A stretch of 64,000 nucleotides of DNA. Source: Vibrio pomeroyi (lineage in GTDB: Bacteria; Pseudomonadota; Gammaproteobacteria; Enterobacterales; Vibrionaceae). Below are positions 47,146-55,490 of the stretch, in pieces. The notes beneath the pieces were generated by a model. The model was not told the origin of the DNA, did not search any database, and saw only the letters and a program-made list of their open reading frames with translations. The DNA is taken from contig CP090855.1 in NCBI GenBank assembly GCA_041879425.1, positions 558,001-622,000 on the forward strand. The letters run 5' to 3'. Position numbers and translations under genes: made by a program. How positions within the stretch are numbered: position 1 is the stretch's first letter; each line of letters starts with the position of its first letter.

Positions 47146-47640
47146 GGAAAGATCCTGTGTCGTTAAGTGTTCACATCAGATTTGCTCCCCAATGTAAGTC
47201 TCTAAGATTAAAAAACCGTGAAGCACACCTTAATCTCTAACGTTTATATTCATTTGTTGCATAAGGTGTGGCAGCAGATCACGATTTTGAACTTACCAAT
47301 AAGCCTGTGTATCCAGATAATTCTGGTTTGAAGCACTGCTCAGCAGTTATGTTGGAATATCTGACTGCAGATTCCATACACCCTATCCCGCCAAAAACCA
47401 CCCATCAAAAATCCAAACCTCGCATAAAACAACGAATAAAGAAGCAGGTTTAAGCTCATTTTTTCAACGACTTGAATCCAACACACTGAATCGCTCGATG
47501 TTAACACTCGTTCAAATAACGAGGTCTTCAACACATAGATTTGGAATGCGAGTCTGCAGATTTTCAAATAATTCAAAATCAATTATTGAACGATCGTTCA
47601 AGCGGTGCTTTAATGAATTACCAATACAAGGAGTTACCCC
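47146..47640. other. Intergenic region upstream of the GST gene
   Basis: About 495 bases. A 61-codon frame at 47268-47453 begins at GTG and has no convincing ribosome site or domain, so it is not called. The TetR-type palindrome at 47586-47601 is the only clear element. Confidence 0.5.
47586..47601. promoter_or_regulatory. TetR-type operator candidate
   Basis: Perfect 16-base palindrome TTGAACGATCGTTCAA, 40 bases before the GST start and close to its ribosome site. Symmetry and AACGATCGTT core are typical of TetR-family operators. No TetR gene is present in the window. Confidence 0.6.
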
Positions 47641-48315
47641 ATGCTTAAGTTCTATTTTCACCAAACACCAAACCCAATGAAGATCGCTCTGTTTCTAGAA
47701 GAGACAGGCCTAGATTTTGAACTTGTTCCTGTCGATACCTTAAAAGGCGAACAACACGCACCGGAATATCGCTTAATAAACCCGAACGGGAAAACACCTG
47801 CGATTGAAGACGAAGGACAACGCGTTTTCGATTCTAACGCTATCCTTCTGTACCTATCAGAGAAGACGGGCAAGCTAGGTGGGCAGCCAGAAGACAGAGC
47901 CGAACTGCTCTCTTGGATGATGTTTATCGCGAGTGGTCTTGGTCCTTATTCAGGTCAATCGGTACACTTCCGCCATGCTGCACCAGCAGGCTTAGATTAC
48001 GCTGTGAACCGTTACCTACGTGAAGCACAACGTCACTACGAAGTGTTAGAGAAGCATATGGAAGGTCGTGAATTTATCGTCGGAAATGAGTACACGATTG
48101 TCGATGTCGCCGCGTGGGGTTGGATTGATAAAGCACCTTTCGTGCTTGGTGAAGAAGGCTTAGAACCTTACCCGAACTTGAAGCGTTGGTTTAACGCCAT
48201 CAACACTCGCCCAGCCGCACTTCGCGCTCGTGAAACCGGCAAAGACGTTGAATTTAAAACCGAACGTGATGAAGAAGCGAAGCGAGCACTGTTTCCTTCG
48301 AATTATGAGAAATAG
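47641..48315 (+). CDS. Glutathione S-transferase
   Basis: A 224-aa cytosolic GST. The thioredoxin-like N-terminal domain has FYFHQTPNPMKIALFLEETGL and the cis-Pro/glutathione-binding GKTPAIED...FDSNAILLYLSE. The helical C-terminal domain follows (YTIVDVAAWGWIDKAPFVL). It resembles the YfcG/YghU type, which often has disulfide reductase activity. AAGGAG lies about 7 bases before the ATG. Own terminator downstream. Confidence 0.93.
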   Translation: MLKFYFHQTPNPMKIALFLEETGLDFELVPVDTLKGEQHAPEYRLINPNGKTPAIEDEGQRVFDSNAILLYLSEKTGKLGGQPEDRAELLSWMMFIASGLGPYSGQSVHFRHAAPAGLDYAVNRYLREAQRHYEVLEKHMEGREFIVGNEYTIVDVAAWGWIDKAPFVLGEEGLEPYPNLKRWFNAINTRPAALRARETGKDVEFKTERDEEAKRALFPSNYEK

Positions 48316-48647
48316 AAAAATTGAAAGTTAACGCTCTACTGAGTGATAGCTAAAACTCAAATAGAAAGAGCCGTTAAAAGCGGCTCTTTATGTTCAAATC
48401 ATATTGAAACGTCATGATTTTATAATCTACTTATCCAAAACACATTTCTGGACAAAACTGTTTCATGATCTTACCAAATTAGCACTTAACGGATTACCTG
48501 AGATATAGCAAAGCCTTTAGTCGGTAGGCCGAAATCAGTCGCCCATGACAGAACGAATGCAACATCTTCTTTATCAAAGTGAAATATTGATGTCATGATT
48601 GCATATTAATTTAGCGCATAATTTTTATTTCATATATAGAAGGACTT
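48316..48647. other. Intergenic region
   Basis: About 330 bases containing the GST terminator (48365-48389) and an AT-rich promoter region for the pyrophosphatase fusion. Nothing else is seen. Confidence 0.5.
48365..48389 (+). terminator. Intrinsic terminator of the GST gene
   Basis: AAAGAGCCG / CGGCTCTTT perfect 9-bp stem with a 7-base loop. Confidence 0.85.
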
Positions 48648-50192
48648 ATGAAAAAGACTGGGATTTTTGCCACGATTGGCGCTCTGGCTATCTTCGCTTT
48701 ACCCACTCACGCAAGCAATGTCTCTGAAGGCGATGTTATTAAGCTTGGTCTCCATGAGTTAAAACCAACTCAACCATCTGTGGGTTATGATCAAATTATG
48801 TACAAGCTGGGTCGTTACCAATTTGACCAAGAAAAGATGTTCGATGAAATCTGTGAAGCCAATGGCCAAAAAGGCATAGCGAGCATCAAAGACCAAGCAC
48901 ACCCGAATATTCCTTCGACTTTCACCTGTGAAATGGAAACAGGTGCACGTAAACAAGACATGAAGACAGTGGTTATCGCACCCAACGATGAATACTACCT
49001 GACTGACGGTCACCATACGTTCAATGTGTTCTACCGTATGTCGCAAGGTGGCGCATCATTCAATGTGAATGTGGTGGTTGATAAAGATTACCGCAACCTC
49101 AAAAACATGGATGCGTTCTGGAACCAAATGGTAAAAGACGGTAATACATGGCTGTTTGATAACAAAGGCGAAGCGATTAGCTATCAACAACTTCCAACCT
49201 CTCTTGGGCTAACCAACTTTGCTAACGATCAATATCGCTCACTGATGTACTTTTCTCGTGATGTGGGCTGGAACAAGCCAAATCAGCCAGTCCCATTCTT
49301 AGAGTTTTACTGGTCTAAAGAGGTACGTAAAGCGATTGATGCTGCAGACTTTGATCTAAATTCTACCGAAGGTTACGCAAAGGCAGTTAATGCGGTCAGC
49401 AACCATATCCTATCTATGGATACCAACAACGTTGGTGGCTCAAATCTTTCCGTTAAGCAGATGGGGCAGTTCAGCGCATATAACCAAAAAGGCTTCGATA
49501 AACTGTTCAAAGAGCGCGGTAAAGTTGACTATATGCTGCGTTACAAAACAACATCTACCGCCAATGGTTTAAGCTATGACTTAGCAGCGGCATCAGCTCC
49601 TGCATTAAAGCAATTAGACCAATTTACCCTTGAAGCAAACTCAAGCTTTAATGATTACTCAGCAGCTTCTGCTGATGGCATTGTCAATGCAATTGTAGAG
49701 ATCCCAACAGGTACTTCCGCTAAGTGGGAACTTAGCAAAGACAATGACAAGCAAGTTATCTGGGAACACAAAAAAGGCGAACCACGCGTAGTTAATTACC
49801 TTGGGTATCCAGGTAACTACGGCTCTATCCCACGCACTGCACTTCCAAAAGAGTTTGGTGGTGATGGCGACCCGTTAGATGTGATTGTTCTTGGTCAGTC
49901 TGTACCACGTGGTGAAGTTGTTCCTGTACGCCTGATCGGTGTGATGAAAATGCTAGATGATGGCGAGCAAGACGACAAACTCGTTGCTGTTCTCACTAAC
50001 GATTCACCATTTAAAGATATTGCTTCGCTAAACGAACTAAACGCTACCTACCCGGGCGTCCAAGACATCGTTGGTCTATGGTTTGAAAACTACAAAGGCC
50101 CAAGCGGTGGTATGGAACTACAAGGTTGGGGCGACGACGTGGAAGCCAACAAGATCCTTGATGCAGCAAGAAAACACTACGCTGTGAATTAA
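48648..50192 (+). CDS. Exported ParB-like / inorganic pyrophosphatase fusion protein
   Basis: A 514-aa protein in two parts behind a signal peptide (MKKTGIFATIGALAIFALPTHAS). Residues about 25-330 form a ParB-like nuclease-superfamily domain (PF08857 type) with the diagnostic DGHHTFNVFYR. Residues about 340-514 are a family I soluble inorganic pyrophosphatase with GYPGNYGSIP and the signature GDGDPLDVIVLG. Normal pyrophosphatases are cytoplasmic and about 175 aa; export and the extra domain are unusual. It would hydrolyse pyrophosphate outside the cytoplasm. Terminator follows; single-gene unit. Confidence 0.88.
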   Translation: MKKTGIFATIGALAIFALPTHASNVSEGDVIKLGLHELKPTQPSVGYDQIMYKLGRYQFDQEKMFDEICEANGQKGIASIKDQAHPNIPSTFTCEMETGARKQDMKTVVIAPNDEYYLTDGHHTFNVFYRMSQGGASFNVNVVVDKDYRNLKNMDAFWNQMVKDGNTWLFDNKGEAISYQQLPTSLGLTNFANDQYRSLMYFSRDVGWNKPNQPVPFLEFYWSKEVRKAIDAADFDLNSTEGYAKAVNAVSNHILSMDTNNVGGSNLSVKQMGQFSAYNQKGFDKLFKERGKVDYMLRYKTTSTANGLSYDLAAASAPALKQLDQFTLEANSSFNDYSAASADGIVNAIVEIPTGTSAKWELSKDNDKQVIWEHKKGEPRVVNYLGYPGNYGSIPRTALPKEFGGDGDPLDVIVLGQSVPRGEVVPVRLIGVMKMLDDGEQDDKLVAVLTNDSPFKDIASLNELNATYPGVQDIVGLWFENYKGPSGGMELQGWGDDVEANKILDAARKHYAVN

Positions 50193-50221
50193 TCTTCGGT
50201 TTGATTCGTGGAATTTGATTT

Positions 50222-50250
50222 AAGCCCTCATTGCGTTACAGTGAGGGCTT
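50222..50250 (+). terminator. Intrinsic terminator
   Basis: AAGCCCTCA / TGAGGGCTT 9-bp stem followed by TTTC, 30 bases after the pyrophosphatase fusion gene. Confidence 0.8.
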
Positions 50251-50402
50251 TTTCTTGGAGCTGTGGAAATGTAGCTACATACACTGGATTTATGAAGCTT
50301 TTGGACAGAAATCACTTAGAGCTTTTACTTAAATTAGTAAAATACGAATAACTTCAAGTATGGGAAATTACGTAACTTAGTGTCCAAAATTGCTGGAGCG
50401 GA

Positions 50403-50687
50403 TCAGGTGTAGTCAGGGGACGTGAGTGGAACATCCAATAACTCAAAAATAGAGTCGATAAAGCCTTGAAGAGTCCGTAATGGAAGAGAGAAGATGCCCT
50501 TAATCATCAAGGCAGTTGCAATCGCGGTATCAGAGTACTGAAAGCCTCTCCCACGCTTGCCATGATGGGTTTTGCATCGCCATGCATCTACGGCTGAATC
50601 ATCTATCCAGAACGTAACCGAACCCCGTTTACAAAGAGCCTTATTGTACTCCGCCCAGTTAGCTATCTTCTTCTTCGCTTTACTCAT
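50403..50687 (-). pseudogene. Truncated IS5/IS903-like transposase (N-terminal remnant)
   Basis: Only the first 94 residues of an IS5-family transposase remain: MSKAKKKIANWAEYNKALCKRGSVTFWIDDSAVDAW... up to LTSPDYT, where the family normally continues with the DDE catalytic core. The frame then stops as the element is cut off near 50408. The outer end of the same element is visible past the IS10-like insertion at 52102-52118, where the minus strand reads GACTTTGTTGCTTAAAT, similar to the IS903 terminal repeat. Confidence 0.85.
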
Positions 50688-50770
50688 GTCACCACCGTTC
50701 CAACCACTTCAAATGATCAGATCTCAGGACTTGGAAAAGGTTCAACTAATTTAGGCAACAACGCCCAATT

Positions 50771-52092
50771 CTTGCGAATCCCCTCATAATTAGGCATAAA
50801 AACAATGAGGTAGACGCGCATCGCCGTCTTTGATCTAATGAATATCGCTGAACACACATTTCGAACAAGTGAACTAACGATGCGCGATATTCAGATGTTA
50901 CAACAAACCATACAAAACCAATGCCCCTCCATTCACAAAAAACGCGTTAGTTCTCTGATACTTGCTACAAAAAATGTACTTGACGGCTCAGACTTAACGC
51001 TGACTAAACTAGGTCGGAAACTGGAAACTAATACCACGGTAAAACATGCGATCAAACGCGTTGATAGACTGCTTGGAAATCGCCAACTACATCGTGAAAA
51101 AGACCTTATTTACAAATGGCATGCCTACTTAATAACGGGCGCTAACCCATGTCCTGTGATCCTTGTTGATTGGTCTGATGTTCGTGAACAACTTCGTTAT
51201 ATGACGTTAAGAGCATCCGTTGCACTTGATGGTCGAGCCATCACAATCTTTGAACAAGTTTTTGAGTATGGCCAATACAACTCACCGAAAAGTCACCAAA
51301 CATTCCTCGATAAATTGCAGAGTATTTTGCCGAATAAAATCAGTCCGATCATCGTTTCTGATGCGGGTTTTAGAAATACTTGGTTCCGCCAAGTTCAGGA
51401 GAAAGGTTGGTTTTGGTTAGGTCGTGTCCGAGGTGAAGTATCAATCAAACAACCTCAAAAGCCTTGGATCTCAAATAAAACCTTTTATCCAAACGCTGTC
51501 CATAAACCCAAATATCTTGGCCACTGCTTATTAGCAAAGAGATCACCGATATCTTGTGAAGCCTATGTTTATAAGGGATTAGAAAAAGGCAGAAAAGCCC
51601 AACGCCATAGCAGAACCAGCCAAAAACACTCCGCTACACATCTCTATCAACGTAGTGCAAAGGAGCCGTGGTTACTCGCGACCAATGTCCCTAGACACAT
51701 CTTAAATGAAGTACAAATTACCAACCTGTACGCCAAGCGCATGCAAATAGAAGAAGCCTTCCGCGATCTAAAGAGTACCGCCTATGGGATCGCACTTCGC
51801 CACAACAGAACTCGTTGTACTAAGCGATTAGATATCCTGCTTCTTATTGCGTTGCTCGCTGAAATCTTGATGTGGTGGAATGGCCTCATTGCAGTACAAG
51901 CCAAGTGGCATTTTGACTTCCAAGCCAACAGCATTAAACACCGCCGAGTTCTATCCATACCTCGTCTAGGAAGAGAGGTACGAAATCATCGGCGATATCA
52001 AATTAACGAATCCCAATATCAATGGGGAATGTTCGAATATCAAAGGCTCACACACAATGCAGGACTAGGGAAAATATGAGGGGATCCGTCAG
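50771..52092 (+). mobile_element. IS10-like insertion sequence (IS4 family), apparently intact
   Basis: 1322 bp, against 1329 bp for IS10. Terminal inverted repeats share the ATCCCCTCATA core of IS10 (left CTTGCGAATCCCCTCATAAT; right, read inward, CTGACGGATCCCCTCATATT). It is flanked by a perfect 9-bp target duplication CGCCCAATT at 50762-50770 and 52093-52101, as expected for this family. The element carries one full-length transposase gene and lies inside the end of an IS5/IS903-like remnant. Confidence 0.93.
50838..52079 (+). CDS. IS4 family (IS10-like) transposase
   Basis: A 413-aa transposase very close in layout to the 402-aa IS10 enzyme: TLTKLGRKLETNTTVKHAIKRVDRLLGNR near the N terminus, LVDWSDVREQ and VSDAGFRNTWF around the first acidic residues, and the C-terminal signature YAKRMQIEEAFRDLK, which is the Y-(2)-R-(3)-E-(6)-K motif of the family. 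No frameshift or stop, so it is probably active. A start at the second Met (MRDIQML, residue 16) would give a length nearer to IS10. Confidence 0.95.
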   Translation: MNIAEHTFRTSELTMRDIQMLQQTIQNQCPSIHKKRVSSLILATKNVLDGSDLTLTKLGRKLETNTTVKHAIKRVDRLLGNRQLHREKDLIYKWHAYLITGANPCPVILVDWSDVREQLRYMTLRASVALDGRAITIFEQVFEYGQYNSPKSHQTFLDKLQSILPNKISPIIVSDAGFRNTWFRQVQEKGWFWLGRVRGEVSIKQPQKPWISNKTFYPNAVHKPKYLGHCLLAKRSPISCEAYVYKGLEKGRKAQRHSRTSQKHSATHLYQRSAKEPWLLATNVPRHILNEVQITNLYAKRMQIEEAFRDLKSTAYGIALRHNRTRCTKRLDILLLIALLAEILMWWNGLIAVQAKWHFDFQANSIKHRRVLSIPRLGREVRNHRRYQINESQYQWGMFEYQRLTHNAGLGKI

Positions 52093-52101
52093 CGCCCAAT
52101 T

Positions 52102-52436
52102 TAAGCAACAAAGTCAGGGGGGATAAAGATTAAAGAGCTTCAGTTCTGTTTATATCAGTCTAACAAAGTACATTCGAACTAGGTTGAAAATACTGCTTAT
52201 AGATTTTCTTTGAAAGAATATGCCTTTTTAAATATAGGTTATTAACTTAATAATCAACTGCTTTAATTATCTAATTCATCATTAACTAGGTGATTTCTTT
52301 AATTTACATTATGTACCAAACTAAACCATTAATATATGCTACTTTTATATTATAAAAATTAGGCCCTGCTAATTCTGTTTTTAAATAACAGCTTTATTCT
52401 TGCGTTGGGACGTTTTTCTGATTAGGGGATAAAACT
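52102..52436. other. IS remnant end and AT-rich promoter region
   Basis: The first about 17 bases are the terminal repeat of the IS5/IS903-like element. A motif AGGGGGGA...AAAGATTAAAGA follows at 52116-52136 and recurs at 55172-55197. The remaining AT-rich stretch should contain the promoter of the chemoreceptor gene at 52437. Confidence 0.5.
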
Positions 52437-54074
52437 ATGATAATTAAAGAAGTTAGAAATTTATCTATTTCTGTTAGGGTTTGGGCGATTCTAGCTTTGT
52501 TGGCAATCGCTTTACTTGTAAATACTATTTTAAATATAGAAGGATCACGCCAACATGTGCGTGAGAGCTATCAAAAAGGGGTAAAGACTCTAGTTCAAAG
52601 CGCCGTTAGCGTTATTAGGCATTATGAAAATCAGAGTATAATGGGTAAATTGAGTAAAGAAGAAGCACGTACACGTGCATTAGAAGCCATCTCAAATATG
52701 CGATTTGATGGTGGCAACTATATCTTTGTAGGTAATCGAGAAGGAAAGCAAATAGCTACAGGTGTCTCCTCTCTTTTAGGTAAAAACATTATGAACCTTC
52801 AAGATAGTAAGGGGAAATATTTTGTCAGAGAAATGTATAAAATTGCGAAAAATGGCGGTGGATTCATTGATTATCATTGGAAAAACCCAGACAAGCAGAC
52901 GCTAGAGCCAAAAATTAGTTATGCAATAATGTTGGAGCCTTGGGGGTGGATGGTTGGTTCAGGTGTAAATATGGTGGCCTTGCAAGCGATGACTCACCGT
53001 GCTGAGGTAACATCGATAGGTTATGCAATAGCTATTTTAGGTGCTCTCTCACTGATAGTTGGTTACTTCATCAAAACCATCACTCTCCCATTAAATCGTA
53101 CTTTGGCTGCGATGAAAGCACTATCAAAAGGCGAAGGCGATCTAACGCAACGAATACCCGAAGAAGGATGTAAAGAGCTGATTTTCTTGGCTCGTTATTT
53201 CAATCAGTTTGTAGAGTCTATTCAATTAATGATGCTCGGTATTCAGGGTATTGGAACTCAAGTATCAGCGTCGGCAACTCAACTAACTGATTCGGTACAC
53301 CAAATAGATGATAGTCTCAACCAACAAAGAAACGACGTGGATATGCTTGCTACAGCCATGACAGAGATGCTTGCTACCGTTGAGGAAGTTGCTGGGCGAA
53401 CAGTTGAAGCAAACGAAGCAAGTCGGTTTGCAGCGCAGGAGACACAGAAGAGTTCCTCAATTATTCAAAATAATGTGATAGAAGCAAACGAAATGGCGGC
53501 AGTCATTACCTCCGCAGGACAAGCAGTCCAGAAGTTGGCGCTTGATGCAAAAAATGTTGATACGGTTCTAGAAGTTATTCGAGGAGTCGCTGAACAAACA
53601 AACCTCTTAGCACTAAACGCTGCCATTGAAGCTGCCAGGGCCGGTGATCATGGTCGGGGCTTTGCTGTGGTCGCAGATGAAGTAAGGACTTTGTCTCAAC
53701 GTACTCAGGAGTCGACACTTGAGATTAAAAATATTATAGAAAAGTTGCAAGTTGGCGCTGAAAATGTCGTTACGGTAATGCATCAAGGGGTTGATAAAGC
53801 GAATAAAGCCTCAAAGCTATCCGGACAAGCAGGATGCAAGATTGATGAGAGTAACAAGCAAGTTAATAAGATCGAAGGTATGGCGCAACACATTGCAACT
53901 GCAGCTGAAGAGCAAACACTCACCGTGAACGAAATTAATCGTAACGTAGCCAGCTTAAGTGATATGGCGACTTTAGTGTCGAGTGAGTCTACCGAAATGG
54001 CCAATTCGAGCCGGGAACTTAGAGGTATCTCGGAAAATCTCATGTGTACGATTAACCGCTTCAAACTCGCATAA
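52437..54074 (+). CDS. Methyl-accepting chemotaxis protein with Cache domain
   Basis: A 545-aa chemoreceptor. TM1 (about 15-32), a periplasmic single-Cache domain (about 40-180, with DGGNYIFVGNREGKQIATG and WGWMVGSGVNM), TM2 (about 195-212), HAMP, and a signalling domain with EQTNLLALNAAIEAARAGDHGRGFAVVADEVRTLSQRTQ. Small carboxylates are common ligands of this Cache type. A GGGGATA ribosome site precedes the ATG. It lies in an AT-rich segment between IS remnants and faces a CheR-like gene. Confidence 0.92.
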   Translation: MIIKEVRNLSISVRVWAILALLAIALLVNTILNIEGSRQHVRESYQKGVKTLVQSAVSVIRHYENQSIMGKLSKEEARTRALEAISNMRFDGGNYIFVGNREGKQIATGVSSLLGKNIMNLQDSKGKYFVREMYKIAKNGGGFIDYHWKNPDKQTLEPKISYAIMLEPWGWMVGSGVNMVALQAMTHRAEVTSIGYAIAILGALSLIVGYFIKTITLPLNRTLAAMKALSKGEGDLTQRIPEEGCKELIFLARYFNQFVESIQLMMLGIQGIGTQVSASATQLTDSVHQIDDSLNQQRNDVDMLATAMTEMLATVEEVAGRTVEANEASRFAAQETQKSSSIIQNNVIEANEMAAVITSAGQAVQKLALDAKNVDTVLEVIRGVAEQTNLLALNAAIEAARAGDHGRGFAVVADEVRTLSQRTQESTLEIKNIIEKLQVGAENVVTVMHQGVDKANKASKLSGQAGCKIDESNKQVNKIEGMAQHIATAAEEQTLTVNEINRNVASLSDMATLVSSESTEMANSSRELRGISENLMCTINRFKLA

Positions 54075-54122
54075 TACAAGAATCTGGTTTGAAAAACGGA
54101 AACTTTCTCTGGCAAGAACGAA

Positions 54123-54155
54123 TAGCAGTAGCTCATGTAACTACTGCTAATTTAT
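54123..54155. terminator. Possible terminator between convergent genes
   Basis: TAGCAGTAG (54123-54131) pairs with CTACTGCTA (54141-54149), followed by ATTTATT. Lies between the chemoreceptor and the CheR-like gene. Confidence 0.55.
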
Positions 54156-54193
54156 TCCATTGATTATAAGAGAGCTTCAACAGGAAAATCAAT

Positions 54194-54781
54194 CTAAACA
54201 CGAACATAAACCCCTTTTTTTAAACACCGCATTCCTTTAAGTTCTAGGACATGGGAGTTATCACAAATAAAAACATGCCCTCCAGGTATAAGGATGTCAT
54301 GAGCATACTTACGGACAATATCGTGATACTCATTGGTTAATGATGCGATAACAATGGCATCTAACCTACTATTGTACTGATTTAAATTAACGTGGTCATA
54401 GTTATTAAATGTGATTTTGTTTTCTATTTTTCGATTGATTGAAAAATGACTATTCTTCATTTTAACTTTGTTAGACTCTAGATATTCAGCTAATTCTCCC
54501 CGGGTGTTACTAAATAACCTTTCTTTGAAGTTCCCTTTACAGTTAATTTTTCTAAAACAATTGTTGTCGACTAAAGACATAATCCGACAAAAACCAGATG
54601 CGAACACCTCTGGCTTTTGTTCGTAATAAGAATGTAACATTGCTAATGAAAAGCTATCATAGTATTGACCTGTATCTAAACAGCAAATAAGTAAATCACT
54701 CCCTCTTACCTGTCTTTCGATCACAAGCTCACTGTAATCTCTATATAATTCAGAGTTATAGAAAAAGTTGTCAGTTACCAT
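54194..54781 (-). CDS. CheR-like protein with degenerate SAM-binding motif
   Basis: About 195 aa. The layout follows the methyltransferase domain of CheR: an NFFYNSELY segment matching the CheR FFR motif, LDTGQYYDSFSLAM where CheR has CSTGEEPYSIAM, RLDAIVIASLTNEYH where CheR has DLIFCRNVLIYF, and ILIPGGHVFICDNS matching RPGGLLFLGHSE. The acidic GEE residues that bind S-adenosylmethionine are lost and the N-terminal helical domain is absent. It is therefore probably not an active methyltransferase, though it could still bind a chemoreceptor. ATG 54781 is preferred (AAGGT seven bases before it). Converges on the Cache chemoreceptor. Confidence 0.55.
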   Translation of the reverse strand: MVTDNFFYNSELYRDYSELVIERQVRGSDLLICCLDTGQYYDSFSLAMLHSYYEQKPEVFASGFCRIMSLVDNNCFRKINCKGNFKERLFSNTRGELAEYLESNKVKMKNSHFSINRKIENKITFNNYDHVNLNQYNSRLDAIVIASLTNEYHDIVRKYAHDILIPGGHVFICDNSHVLELKGMRCLKKGVYVRV

Positions 54782-54829
54782 ATTTAAACCTTGAGGTGGC
54801 ATTTTAATAGATTTAAAACATAAGCGAGG

Positions 54830-55009
54830 TTAGCTAGTGGGATAAATTTTTTCCACAAGAGATAGATCCATAGAAAAAATAAGGTTATGTGGTAAGTCTG
54901 AATATGTTAAACCAACCTCGCCAGTCACAAAGTTAACGGACTTTGCTATATCTTCTTGAAAGTGTTCAAGTACTAGTTGCAATAAGCAATCTTTACCTAA
55001 CATATCCAT
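54830..55009 (-). CDS. Small hypothetical protein, 59 aa
   Basis: MDMLGKDCLLQLVLEHFQEDIAKSV... has an ideal AAGGAG six bases before ATG 55009. The stop is 48 bases before the start of the CheR-like gene in the same direction, so the two are likely one operon. Mostly helical at first, then a beta-like stretch with LTYSDLPHNLIFSMDLSLVEK. No family recognised. Confidence 0.6.
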   Translation of the reverse strand: MDMLGKDCLLQLVLEHFQEDIAKSVNFVTGEVGLTYSDLPHNLIFSMDLSLVEKIYPTS

Positions 55010-55217
55010 CAATAACTCCTTAGAGTTAGAACTGAAAATATTATATAAGTATAGATCTTATTGATGATCAATTCTGATTAGAGGTTATTTCATAAAATGC
55101 GACCTGTGCATGGGGTTTCATATGTGTTAATTTATTTGTAAACGTTCACTGGGATAATTTGATTTATTAAAAGGGGGGACGTTCTAAAGATTAAAGACGT
55201 TTGGGTACAGTTTCTTC

Positions 55218-55490
55218 TCAATGACTGACGTGATGATATCGCTCAACACTGACATTGCTGAAAAGCCCCGTTTTTTGGCAGGTTTCGATGAGCGTATGGG
55301 TCCTACTATGGAATTTATCGTCTGCATCCGAGGTCGTTCCGAAGCTAATTTTTCTTTGAATGACAAAGCCTCTAATACATCGCTCAGCTTCATTATTGGT
55401 TAAGGGGATTGAAGTTTGCTTAAGGAAAACCCACAAGCTCTCTCTATGTTTGAGCAGTAACTTGCATCGCCCTCGATATCGCTTGACCAT
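55218..55490 (-). pseudogene. IS66 family transposase, C-terminal remnant
   Basis: Ninety residues that match the C-terminal part of IS66 transposases: LLKHRESLWVFLKQTSIPLTNNEAERCIRGFVIQRKISFGTTSDADDKFHSRTHTLIETC. The N-terminal and catalytic core parts are absent. No terminal repeats are visible. Marks the right end of the AT-rich chemoreceptor segment. Confidence 0.85.

Noticed and set aside
47268..47453. 61-codon frame starting with GTG
   Set aside because: No ribosome site, no domain, and low-complexity Lys-rich end; not supportable as a gene.
50376..50407. TTAGTGTCCAAAATTGCTGGAGCGGATCA-like stretch resembling an IS3-family end (start only shown by position)
   Set aside because: Only one end is seen and there is no associated transposase; may just be flanking DNA at the IS5 truncation point.
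55184..55393. Alternative 69-residue frame over the IS66 remnant
   Set aside because: It overlaps the frame with clear IS66 transposase similarity and itself has no recognisable pattern.
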